NCBI GenBank assembly: GCA_028282095.1 | Contig: JANQIP010000128.1 | Coordinates: 1 to 32,273 of the forward strand | DNA: 32,273 nt | Source of the DNA: Xanthobacteraceae bacterium | GTDB lineage: Bacteria; Pseudomonadota; Alphaproteobacteria; Rhizobiales; Xanthobacteraceae | Direction of reading: 5' to 3' | Part shown: positions 1 to 6,807 of the stretch, in pieces | How the letters are laid out: each line of letters opens with the position of its first letter | How positions within the stretch are numbered: the stretch's first letter is position 1 | Translations under genes and position numbers: made by a program | Notes under the pieces: generated by a model | Seen by the model: the letters and a program-made list of their open reading frames with translations, nothing else | Databases searched by the model: none | What the model was told of the DNA's origin: nothing

Positions 1-18
1 TTCCCCAGACCAAATCCC

Positions 19-41
19 AGACTAAACGGGAGTTTTAGTCT
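19..41 (-). terminator. Small hairpin downstream of the tRNA-Arg 3' half
   Basis: An 8-bp perfect stem (AGACTAAA at 19-26 pairing with TTTAGTCT at 34-41) with a 7-nt loop lies about 50 nt beyond the 3' end of the tRNA fragment, reading on the minus strand. This is a plausible place for a tRNA transcript terminator, but no U-run follows the stem, so termination is only a possibility. Confidence 0.3.
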
Positions 42-90
42 GCGCCGTCGGATCCCGATCTTGAAATATATTGTTTGTCAGGTCGTCTTC

Positions 91-135
91 TGGCGCGCCC
101 GACACGATTCGAACGTGTGACCTTTGCCTTCGGAG
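91..135 (-). tRNA. 3' half of a tRNA-Arg gene, probable attachment-site remnant
   Basis: Read on the minus strand, this stretch gives the 3' part of an anticodon loop and stem (CTCCGAAGGCAA), then the variable region AAGGTC, a T arm containing GTTCGAATC between pairing ACACG and CGTGT segments, the acceptor strand CGGGCGC, and an encoded GCCA end. From memory this matches alphaproteobacterial tRNA-Arg of the CCT or CCG type. The 5' half (acceptor strand, D arm, first anticodon strand) is absent to the right, where a broken FGE gene begins at once. A 3' half cut at the anticodon loop is the usual footprint of a tRNA-targeting integrase. On this geometry the inserted DNA lies to the right and an intact tRNA would be expected at its far end. 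I did not see that copy in the window. Confidence 0.7.
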
Positions 136-381
136 AGGGCGAGTACTTGTCGCAGCCGCGTCGGCGACGCAAGCGTCCCATTCGTCGAACGTGACCGAGA
201 AACGGCCGACAGCGAACCTCCAGCTGATCGTCACCTTGTGCTGGGGCCGTTTGGTTGAACGGCTGCCGAGTTCACTGCGCGCGGCGCGCATTGTGAATGA
301 TCCAGACGGTACAACCACCATCTCCGGGCAATGACAACCGATACGCGCGTATTTATCGGACTGGGCGGAAGGGACCGACAC
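133..381 (-). pseudogene. Fragment of a formylglycine-generating-enzyme (SUMF1) family gene
   Basis: The minus-strand reading from 381 carries the N-terminal signature of the FGE-sulfatase/SUMF1 fold: CPEMVVVPSGSFTM near residues 18-31, then PQHKVTI and FAVGRFSVTFDEWDACVAD near residues 46-73. Family members bind peptide substrates and modify cysteine or act as related oxygenases. Only about 75 of the usual 250 or more residues remain. The Gly that normally follows the SFTM motif is Arg here. At about 159-161 one base appears to be missing: shifting the frame restores GCDKYSPSPK, the expected continuation. Homology then stops at the tRNA-Arg half. The fragment is therefore dead and joined directly to the attachment-like sequence. 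Confidence 0.65.
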
Positions 382-535
382 GCGCGCAGTCTCGCTGAAG
401 CGTCCATCGAAACTCCCTGAACGTCCGCAAAAGCTCGCTCGCGCACCGCGGCATCTCGAAGCCCAAGGCCGCGTTCGCCATGTCAGAGTATCTGGTGCAC
501 TGGTATCATGCCATGTTTGCGTGTGGCCCCGACCT
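382..535. other. Short region without a recognisable gene
   Basis: This stretch of about 150 bp lies between the FGE fragment and the recombinase remnant. Open frames here are short and show no recognisable motif. I see no promoter or RNA structure in it. Confidence 0.4.
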
Positions 536-935
536 CTACGCTGCTGCGCGGATCAGCAATTCGAGATGGCTGCACGCCCCCGCAACCACCGAAACCGACA
601 CTCCCGAGCCGTTCCGGCCGGGAGTGTTCTGTTTTTTGGCTACCCATTCGAGGATCGTGCCGAGGTCGCCATGCAGTGGCGGCGATCTCGCCACGCTTGG
701 CGCCGGGCGTGAGCGTGATGTGGTCGATCAGGGCACGGACAGCATCGGCCGCCTCATCCCGCTCTGCGGGTGCTGGAGCGCTTCGGCAAGGCGCTCTACC
801 TTCCACCTTCCGGCGATAGATGCCGGCGACATTGGGGTGAATGTCCGGGATGTCGACCGGCGCGGCAGCCGCTCCCAAAAACTCGTCCTGCTTCGCCTCC
901 AGTTCGCGCAGCCGCGTCATGAGCGGACGGCTGTC
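536..935 (-). pseudogene. C-terminal remnant of a large serine recombinase
   Basis: The minus strand encodes the end of a phage- or element-type serine recombinase: a coiled-coil piece (LMTRLRELEAKQDEF), then DIHPNVAGIYRRKVE, then RDEAADAVRALIDHITLTPG. The reading frame breaks at least twice. Near 780-800 a small insertion replaces the expected VERLAEALQHPQ with out-of-frame residues. Near 665-672 a lost base shifts the frame, and correcting it gives LHGDLGTILEWVAKKQNTPG and then VVAGACSHLELLIRAAA with a stop at 536-538. The catalytic N-terminal resolvase domain and the zinc ribbon are missing. The remnant supports past insertion of a mobile element here. Coding-like sequence continues upstream to about 1080, but I cannot assign it. 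Confidence 0.7.
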
Positions 936-1207
936 GATCCGAACCCGTGCGTCCGCGTTGCCGTTGTCGTTCGCTGCCGGAAGCGATGCGTCGTCGGCCG
1001 AGCGATCTTCGTCCTCGATAATCGCCGCCCTCGTCCAGAAAAATTCCAGTCGAGAGATAGACTTGGGCTTGAAACGGCAAGCGGTCAATGCAAATATTCC
1101 ATTCACATCAATAGCTTATGACGCACTCCCGCGCACCATCGGCGGCTCGGGAGGCTTCCGGAGTGCTCGGGGATACGACGGGTGGGCCAAAAAATTCTCG
1201 CGGTGCC
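936..1207. other. Region without an assignable gene
   Basis: About 270 bp lie between the recombinase remnant and the antitoxin stop codon. Open frames are present on both strands but none carries a motif I recognise. The part next to the recombinase may be more of the same decayed element. Confidence 0.35.
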
Positions 1208-1558
1208 TTATGCGCGTGCCTCGCCGAGAACGCGGATGCGGCCGTGGGCGCGATTGCGGGGCTTTGTGCGGACCGTGATGTCGACATCCTGACCGAGCGC
1301 CGTCAGCAGCCGCATCAGCCGCTCGCTGGAAAAGTTCGCGAGCCTGCCGTTGAGCAGTGCGGATACTTTCGGCTGGTCAATGCCCATCACCGCCGCTGCC
1401 GCAACCTGCGTCAGGCGTTGGCGCTTGATGACCTGCCGGATATGACTCGCAAGCTGTGCCTTGGTCAGTTCTTCTTCGGCCTCCGGCAGGCCCATATCGG
1501 CAAACACGTTGCCGCTGCTCGCCGTTACCGGGAGGTCGGCTTCTCGTTTTTTGACCAT
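1208..1558 (-). CDS. HigA-type XRE-family antitoxin
   Basis: This 116-residue protein contains a helix-turn-helix of the XRE/Cro type: ELTKAQLASHIRQVIKRQRL leads into TQVAAAAVMGIDQPKVSALLNG (about residues 48-72), followed by a helix reading RLMRLLTALG. Members bind operator DNA and neutralise a RelE/HigB-like mRNA-cleaving toxin. The toxin frame lies just upstream on the same strand with an 11-nt gap, giving the toxin-first order typical of higBA. The antitoxin ORF is complete and undamaged although the toxin carries a stop codon. A 26-bp palindrome before the toxin is the likely operator. The fold assignment is secure; the exact HigA subgroup is not. Confidence 0.85.
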   Translation of the reverse strand: MVKKREADLPVTASSGNVFADMGLPEAEEELTKAQLASHIRQVIKRQRLTQVAAAAVMGIDQPKVSALLNGRLANFSSERLMRLLTALGQDVDITVRTKPRNRAHGRIRVLGEARA

Positions 1559-1569
1559 TGCTCGTAATC

Positions 1570-1920
1570 CTATTTCGCTCGTTCGAGCCGTTGGTCGATC
1601 AGGTCGAGTTCCGCTTTGGGTGTGGCGGCGCCACGCTTGGATTTCTTCTTGAAAGCGTGCAGTACATAGACCGCTTTCGCGAAACGCACTGTGTACACAG
1701 CTCGAAAGGTGTCACCGTCGAAGTCGTCCACGATCTCCAATACGCCCGCATCACCAAACCCCTTCAGCGGCTTCGCGTAGGCCGCTTTGCGACCGACCTG
1801 CGCTTCCTATAGTGCGCCGCCGACCCGTCGCCGCACTTCCTCCGGGAAGTCGCTCAGGTCTTCCTTGCTGCTGCCGACCCAGCGCACCGGCTTCGGCTGA
1901 TCTTCGTTGGGCGGCTTCAC
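1570..1920 (-). pseudogene. HigB/RelE-type toxin interrupted by an amber codon
   Basis: From a GTG at 1920 the minus strand reads VKPPNEDQPKPVRWVGSSKE and DLSDFPEEVRRRVGGAL, then an in-frame TAG (1807-1809). The same frame continues with EAQVGRKAAYAKPLKGFGD, AGVLEIVDDFDGDTFRAVYT and VRFAKAVYVLHAFKKKSKRG to a stop at 1570-1572. This is the phage Gp49/HigB-like RelE superfamily pattern, with the KPLKGFG, LEI and VYxLHAFxKKS motifs. The full frame would give about 116 residues, the normal length. The amber codon replaces what I expect was a Trp or Tyr codon, a single-base change with no other damage, so inactivation looks recent. Unless the stop is suppressed, the toxin is not made in full. Confidence 0.8.
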
Positions 1921-1941
1921 CACGTCCTCGAACCTCGCTCC

Positions 1942-1967
1942 AATCTATGCCTGATCAGGCATAGATT
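1942..1967. promoter_or_regulatory. Perfect 26-bp palindrome, likely operator of the toxin-antitoxin pair
   Basis: Each half-site reads AATCTATGCCTGA toward the centre at 1954/1955, and the right half is its exact reverse complement. It lies 22 bp upstream of the toxin GTG on the minus strand. Type II antitoxins of the XRE class bind palindromes overlapping their own promoters, so autoregulation is the natural reading. This is inferred from position and symmetry; no promoter hexamers were assigned with confidence. Confidence 0.6.
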
Positions 1968-2081
1968 CTCCCTTTCGTCAGAATGGGAGATGTCTCGCTT
2001 CCTGATTTTCCATTGTGCTTGGCGGGCCCTTGCCGGGCCGGTTGAGGAGGGCTGTCAAGGCCGCAGCCGCGCCCGTGTGCG

Positions 2082-2458
2082 GTGGTGCGAAGCGCCATCT
2101 ACTTCGTGGCGCAGGCGTCTCAGCTCTTGGCGGAATCGGCGATGGTGGAAGCCTTATCGATTGTCGCTGAGGCACGAATGCTTGCGATTCTCGAGGCGGG
2201 ATTCGACTGCGGCACCGGCGTTGCCACGGGCACCGGAACCGATTGCGTCGTGATCACGGCGCCGCACAGCCGCGACCGGCCGCGTTCGCAGGACTGCATT
2301 CAGCTTTGGGGGAGGCCCTTGGCAAAGCCGTGCTGTCCGTCTGCCGGACGGGCGTGAAGAATTGGTTGCTCGAACAGACCGAGGCGATTGAGCAGCAGCG
2401 TCGCACTGTGGCTCAAATGCGACAAAGCAGGACAAAGCATGCGGCGAGACCGTCGTAA
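2082..2458 (+). pseudogene. cbiZ: Remnant of cbiZ (adenosylcobinamide amidohydrolase)
   Basis: The plus strand carries the C-terminal half of CbiZ: ESAMVEALSIVAEARMLAIL followed by GTGVATGTGTDCVVITAP in one frame. After a frame change near 2262-2285 the continuation FAGLHSALGEALGKAVLSVC and RTGVKNWL appears in another. The TGTGTDCxVI block and the GLHxALGEALG block are the family's hallmark motifs. CbiZ cleaves the nucleotide loop or side chain of adenosylated corrinoids in salvage and remodelling. The N-terminal half is not recognisable between 1970 and 2080, so the gene is truncated as well as frameshifted. It sits just before the cobalamin riboswitch and btu genes, which supports the identity and suggests that salvage capacity was once part of this locus. 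Confidence 0.7.
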
Positions 2459-2478
2459 ACAATTGACGGCCGAGTTGC

Positions 2479-2694
2479 GCAGGTGCAAGCCTGATGGTGC
2501 GTCGGTACCGCGATTAGGCGCAAGCTTGGTCGCGGTCAAAAGGGAACACGGTAAGAAGTCGTGGTGCTTCAATTCCGTGGCTGCCCCCGCAACTGTAGGC
2601 GGCGAGCCTGCTTCAAATGATCCACTGGCACGCTCACATGAGGGTGCTGGGAAGGCTGGAGCAAGCGTCTGAGCCGCGAGCCAGGAGACCTGCC
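2479..2694 (+). ncRNA. Cobalamin (adenosylcobalamin) riboswitch
   Basis: All the conserved blocks of the cobalamin riboswitch appear in order: AGGGAACACGGT (2541-2552), GGCTGCCCCCGCAACTGTAG (2579-2598), CCACTGG, GCTGGGAAGGC, and the B12 box AGCCAGGAGACCTGCC (2679-2694). The closing P1 helix can form between GCAGGT (2479-2484) and ACCTGC (2688-2693). Such elements bind adenosylcobalamin and switch off downstream corrinoid uptake or synthesis genes. The next coding start on this strand is btuB at 2887, so the switch controls at least btuB and probably the btuFCD genes behind it. Confidence 0.95.
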
Positions 2695-2886
2695 GGCGCT
2701 GTGTCGCCCACCTTGCATTCGGGGCGAAGGCAGGGACGGTTCTCCGGAGCGGTGACTCACATTGATTGCTCAAGGGGGCCGCAATGGGGTCAGCAACTAA
2801 GACGTCCATAAAACCAAGCAGCTCGATCTGCGGGACGGCCATGTCCGTGAGCAATGTTCTCAACACTTGCAAACGGAGCATGTCTG
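2695..2886 (+). promoter_or_regulatory. Leader between riboswitch and btuB, possible expression platform
   Basis: This 190-nt leader contains a hairpin made by TCGCCC (2704-2709) and GGGCGA (2722-2727). Directly after it, GGCAGG (2729-2734) is complementary to CCTGCC at the end of the B12 box (2689-2694). An alternative pairing that competes with the P1 helix is therefore possible, which is how many riboswitches couple ligand binding to gene control. No U-run is obvious, so control of translation rather than termination is more likely. The btuB start has an ACGGAG ribosome site at 2873-2878. Some short open frames occur here but none looks like a gene. Confidence 0.4.
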
Positions 2887-4863
2887 ATGCCCAGCGCTTC
2901 AGGGTCCAAGTCTGTCCACCTTTCTCTGCCGCTGCTTGCCGCGTTCGCCACCACTTCCGTCTGGCCGGTTGACGGCACGCGCGCGCAGGAGGCTGCTGTC
3001 CCTCTGAGGGAGATTGTTATTACCGCCGACCGGTTCGGCATCGATCAGGAGAAACTGGGCAGCGCCAGCACCGTCATCACGCGCCAACAGCTTCAGGAAT
3101 CCGGCGCGGTCTACATCCAGGATGCGCTGCGCACGGTCCCCAGCCTCGCGGTCAGCCGCAACGGCTCTTTCGGCAGCCTCACGGTGGTTCGCACCAGGGG
3201 TGCGGAAGCCAACCAGACTCTCGTCGTCATCGATGGCATCGAGGTGAACAACCCCAGCGGTAACGGGTTCGACTTCTCCAACCTGCTGGTTGAGAACATC
3301 GAACGCATCGAGGTCCTGCGCGGTCCGCAAAGCGCATCTTGGGGCTCCAACGCGCTTGCCGGTGTCATCAACATCGTCACGCGCAAGGGCGAGCCGGGAC
3401 TGCGTGGCGTTGCTTCTGCCGAAGGTGGGTCATTCGGCACGCTGCAAACCTCCGGTGGGGTTTACGCCGGGAATGAGAGTGCCCGCTTGGCAGTGAACGC
3501 GACCAGGTTGCAAACCGATGGCATCAATATCTCCCAGTTCGGCAACGAGAAGGACGGCGACGAAAACCTGACCATGTCTGTGAAAGGCGACATGGACATC
3601 ACGCCATTCTTCAACATCGAGGGTGTGCTCCGGCGCACCAACCGCGATTTCAATTATGATGATTTCGACGATTTTGGCTTCGTGGTAGATGCCGACCGCG
3701 GAGAGGAGCGCGAAGAGACATTCGGACGAGTGCAGGGGACGCTCAATCTGTTCGACGAACACTGGGAGCAGAGGGTGTTCTTCAACACTGGCGATACCGA
3801 AGCGGACCGGTTCACCGACCAGGTGCGTAGCAGCGGCAACAAGGGCGCGCGGCGTCGCTATGGCTACTGGTCCAAGATGGAGTTCGAGACGCCCGGGTTC
3901 GCCAACGCGCAGCATACGCTGATCGGGCTCGTTGAGAGAGAAAACGAAAGCTACCGCAACACCGGCCCCAATCTGACGCCGACCCGGGCGCAGACGTTTA
4001 GGCGTTCACTCCTCGGCAGCGTGGTCGAGTACCGGCTCGGACTGTGGGACAGTCTGTTTCTGACTGGCTCATATCGGTGGGACGACAATGATACCTTCGA
4101 CGATGCGGAGACCTATCGTTTGACGGCGGCCTATGTCCTGGACCAGACCGGTACACGGTTTCACGGTTCGCTCGGCAAGGGCGTGACGAACCCGACCTTT
4201 ACTGAACAGTTCGGCTTCAACCCGGACAGATTTGTCGGCAACCCGAATCTCGTGCCGGAAACGTCGGTAGGTTGGGATGTTGGCGTGGAGCAGAAGTTCT
4301 TCAATGACCGGCTGGTCGTAGACGTGACCTATTTCGAGGCCGATCTTGAGGACGAGATCGTCACCACGTTCGCGTTTGGCCCGTCCGGTTTGATATTCGG
4401 CGTCGAAAACCTCGACGAGCCGAGCGAGCGACAGGGCGTGGAAGTCTCGCTCCGCGCGCAACCGACCGATTCCCTTTATTTCGTCGGATCGTACACCTAC
4501 ACGGACTCCAAACAGACTCGTGACGGGCTGGAACAACGTGAGGTCCGGCGGCCGGAGCATATGGCGAGCCTGGAGGCCAATTACACGTTTTTCGACGATC
4601 GCGCCCAGCTCGGACTCGGCATTACCTATAACGGTGAGATGGAGGACACTGACTTCACCCCGACGGCGGCAGACGACAACAGGATTACGCTCGACAGCTA
4701 CACGCTGGTGCGAATTTCCGGCTCGTATCGCTTGACCGAAAACCTGCAGTGGTATGGCCGCATCGAAAACGCGTTCGACGAGGACTACCAGGAGGTGTTC
4801 CAATACGAAAGCCCGGGCTTTGCCGCCTATTCCGGCCTCCGCTTGCGGCTCGCAGCACAATAG
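2887..4863 (+). CDS. btuB: TonB-dependent vitamin B12 receptor BtuB
   Basis: This outer-membrane receptor of 658 residues would bind corrinoids and pass them to the periplasm using TonB energy. I chose the ATG at 2887 because it gives a Sec signal peptide (hydrophobic LSLPLLAAFATTSVW, likely cleavage after RAQ near residue 34) and has an ACGGAG site upstream; an ATG at 2854 is also open. The TonB box EIVITA falls at about 42-47. A plug domain follows, with RGAEANQTLVVIDGIEVNN and ERIEVLRGPQSASWGSNALA, and then a 22-strand-type barrel. The assignment to B12 rests on the riboswitch just upstream and on the btuF, btuC and btuD genes behind it. The C-terminus is Ala-Ala-Gln rather than the usual aromatic residue. 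A related tetrapyrrole or metallophore as substrate cannot be excluded. Confidence 0.88.
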   Translation: MPSASGSKSVHLSLPLLAAFATTSVWPVDGTRAQEAAVPLREIVITADRFGIDQEKLGSASTVITRQQLQESGAVYIQDALRTVPSLAVSRNGSFGSLTVVRTRGAEANQTLVVIDGIEVNNPSGNGFDFSNLLVENIERIEVLRGPQSASWGSNALAGVINIVTRKGEPGLRGVASAEGGSFGTLQTSGGVYAGNESARLAVNATRLQTDGINISQFGNEKDGDENLTMSVKGDMDITPFFNIEGVLRRTNRDFNYDDFDDFGFVVDADRGEEREETFGRVQGTLNLFDEHWEQRVFFNTGDTEADRFTDQVRSSGNKGARRRYGYWSKMEFETPGFANAQHTLIGLVERENESYRNTGPNLTPTRAQTFRRSLLGSVVEYRLGLWDSLFLTGSYRWDDNDTFDDAETYRLTAAYVLDQTGTRFHGSLGKGVTNPTFTEQFGFNPDRFVGNPNLVPETSVGWDVGVEQKFFNDRLVVDVTYFEADLEDEIVTTFAFGPSGLIFGVENLDEPSERQGVEVSLRAQPTDSLYFVGSYTYTDSKQTRDGLEQREVRRPEHMASLEANYTFFDDRAQLGLGITYNGEMEDTDFTPTAADDNRITLDSYTLVRISGSYRLTENLQWYGRIENAFDEDYQEVFQYESPGFAAYSGLRLRLAAQ

Positions 4864-4879
4864 TCAATCGGGGGATGCC

Positions 4880-5737
4880 ATGCCGCTCCGACTGCCTCGC
4901 CGCCTCTCCAGACCGGCTCTCGCGGTGAGCGTTCTGGCGGCATGCATCCCCCTTTCACTCTCTGCGGCGCAGCCTGCTAGCGAAAAACCAAAGCGCATTG
5001 TGTCGCTGAACCTGTGCACCGACCAGCTCCTGATGATGCTGGTCGATCCGGATCGTATCGCCGCGGTCAGCCATTTGAGCCGGAACGAAGATACCTCCGT
5101 CATGGCGCAGCAGGCACGAGAGCTCCCGCTCGCCTATGGGTTCGCCGAAGAAATTCTGACATTGAAGTCGGATCTCGTGCTGGCCGGCACATTTACGACA
5201 CGCCCGACGGTCGCGCTGCTGAAACGCTTGGGCCACAATGTCCTGGTGGTGCCTCCGGCATACAGCCTCGACGATATCCGCAAGAATGTGAGGCTGATCG
5301 CCGCTGCGGTCGGGGAGGAAGAGAAAGGCGCCGCGCTCATCGACGCCTTCGATGAACGCCTGAAGCGTCTCGCGCGCCCGCCATCCGATCCTAAAGTCAC
5401 GACCGTCACCTATTATGCGAACAACTACACATCCGGCAGCAACACACTGGCAGACGACGTCATACGCGCGGCAGGCTTTGACAATCTGACTGCCGACACC
5501 GGGACACGCGGCACAGGCCGGCTGTCCCTCGAGGCGCTGATCGCGCAAAAACCCGACCTGGTCGTGCTCGGTCGGACGCGCGCGCAATACAACACCGTGA
5601 CGGCCGACAACTTGCGGCACCCGGCACTCAAGGTATTCCTGGAGGCGGTGCCGCATCTGAGCATTCCCGATAGACTGTGGATTTGCGGCACACCGCACAC
5701 ACTGGACGCTATCGAACGTCTGAGCGAAGCGCGCTGA
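4880..5737 (+). CDS. btuF: Cobalamin ABC transporter substrate-binding protein BtuF
   Basis: This 285-residue periplasmic binding protein of the BtuF/FhuD helical-backbone class captures corrinoid and delivers it to BtuCD. The start is the ATG at 4880 with a GGGGG ribosome site, 16 bp after the btuB stop. An N-terminal hydrophobic segment (LAVSVLAACIPLSLSAAQ) acts as signal sequence. It contains LAAC at 19-22, which could be a lipobox, but the hydrophobic stretch runs on past the Cys, so ordinary cleavage is also plausible. The mature part begins RIVSLNLCTDQLLMML, the typical first strand and helix of the family. VVLGRTRAQYNTV and the C-terminal LWICGTPHTLDAIERLSE fit the second lobe. The position between receptor and permease supports a B12 role. 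Confidence 0.85.
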   Translation: MPLRLPRRLSRPALAVSVLAACIPLSLSAAQPASEKPKRIVSLNLCTDQLLMMLVDPDRIAAVSHLSRNEDTSVMAQQARELPLAYGFAEEILTLKSDLVLAGTFTTRPTVALLKRLGHNVLVVPPAYSLDDIRKNVRLIAAAVGEEEKGAALIDAFDERLKRLARPPSDPKVTTVTYYANNYTSGSNTLADDVIRAAGFDNLTADTGTRGTGRLSLEALIAQKPDLVVLGRTRAQYNTVTADNLRHPALKVFLEAVPHLSIPDRLWICGTPHTLDAIERLSEAR

Positions 5738-5763
5738 AAGCTCCTCAAAAAGTCTCAGCAGCC

Positions 5764-6807
5764 ATGACCGATGCGGCGCTTGCAACCAACAATCCGGTGC
5801 GGACGCGTGTGACATACGCCCGTTTGCTGATTGGTCTTAGCCTGCTTGTTGCGATCGCGTTCGCCGCTTCCCTGAGTTTCGGGCCTGCGAGGATCGGGGT
5901 TGGAACCGTGCTGCAGGCCCTGTTTCTGGGCACCGACGCGGAGGTCCAGTCGGCCGTTCTGATCGTCCGCGAGATCCGCCTGCCGCGCGCAGTGCTTGGG
6001 CTGCTGATCGGCGCCACGCTGGGGCTCGCGGGCGCAGCGCTGCAGGGCTATCTGCGCAACCCTCTGGCCGAACCTGGCCTGATCGGCGTTTCGGCGGGCG
6101 CCGCACTTGGCGGCGTCATCGCGATCAACAGCGGCTTGACGTCGGCGTTCGCGCTGGCCCTGCCGTTGAGTGGTTTGGCCGGAGCGCTTTGCGCCGTGCT
6201 GATCGTTCAGAGCCTGGCCGGTCTTCATGGAGGCCCCTTGACGCTGATACTGGCCGGCGTCGCCGTGACCTCATTTGCAGGTGCACTGATGTCGCTTGCA
6301 CTCAACTTGTCGCCCAATCCGTTCGCGGCCCTGGAGATCGTCTTCTGGATGCTCGGGTCCCTGGCTGATCGCAGCTTCGTCCATGTCCAGCTCGCGGCGC
6401 CACTGATCCTTCCGGGGCTGGTCATGATGTTGGCTCTTGGCCGGTCGCTCGATGCGCTGTCTTTGGGCGAGGACGGCGCCGCCAATCTCGGCGTCAATCT
6501 CGGACTGGCTCGGACACTGCTCATTGTCGGCGTTGCGCTGTCGGTCGGCGCGTCCACGTCGGTTGCCGGCTCGATCGGGTTCGTCGGGTTGGTCGTGCCC
6601 CATATCTTGCGACCGCTGGTCGGCCAACGGCCGAGCCACCTTTTAGTGGCGAGCATGCTGGGGGGTGCGGCGCTTGTCCTGTTCGCCGATGTCGCCGTCA
6701 GGGTGCTGACCCCTGGTACGGAACTCAAGCTTGGCGTGTTGACGGCCCTGATCGGCGCGCCTCTGTTCTTCCATCTGGTGCTCAAGACACGCCGAAGGCT
6801 GATCTGA
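5764..6807 (+). CDS. btuC: Cobalamin ABC transporter permease BtuC (FecCD family)
   Basis: This 347-residue inner-membrane permease of the FecCD/BtuC family works as a homodimer and forms the corrinoid channel. The ATG at 5764 fits the family start; an upstream in-frame ATG would overlap btuF. The protein has about ten hydrophobic helices. Family motifs are REIRLPRAVLGLLIGATLGL, AGAALQGYLRNPLAEPGLIG (the coupling and gating region) and GSIGFVGLVVPHILRPLVG, which contacts the ATPase. Its TGA overlaps the ATG of btuD in an ATGA arrangement, so translation is coupled. FecCD permeases also serve ferric siderophores and haem; the upstream riboswitch and BtuF favour B12. Confidence 0.87.
   Translation: MTDAALATNNPVRTRVTYARLLIGLSLLVAIAFAASLSFGPARIGVGTVLQALFLGTDAEVQSAVLIVREIRLPRAVLGLLIGATLGLAGAALQGYLRNPLAEPGLIGVSAGAALGGVIAINSGLTSAFALALPLSGLAGALCAVLIVQSLAGLHGGPLTLILAGVAVTSFAGALMSLALNLSPNPFAALEIVFWMLGSLADRSFVHVQLAAPLILPGLVMMLALGRSLDALSLGEDGAANLGVNLGLARTLLIVGVALSVGASTSVAGSIGFVGLVVPHILRPLVGQRPSHLLVASMLGGAALVLFADVAVRVLTPGTELKLGVLTALIGAPLFFHLVLKTRRRLI

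Noticed and set aside
2300..2881. Minus-strand open frame of 193 codons
   Set aside because: It lies across the cobalamin riboswitch and the cbiZ remnant on the other strand and shows no protein motif; it is a by-product of GC-rich sequence.
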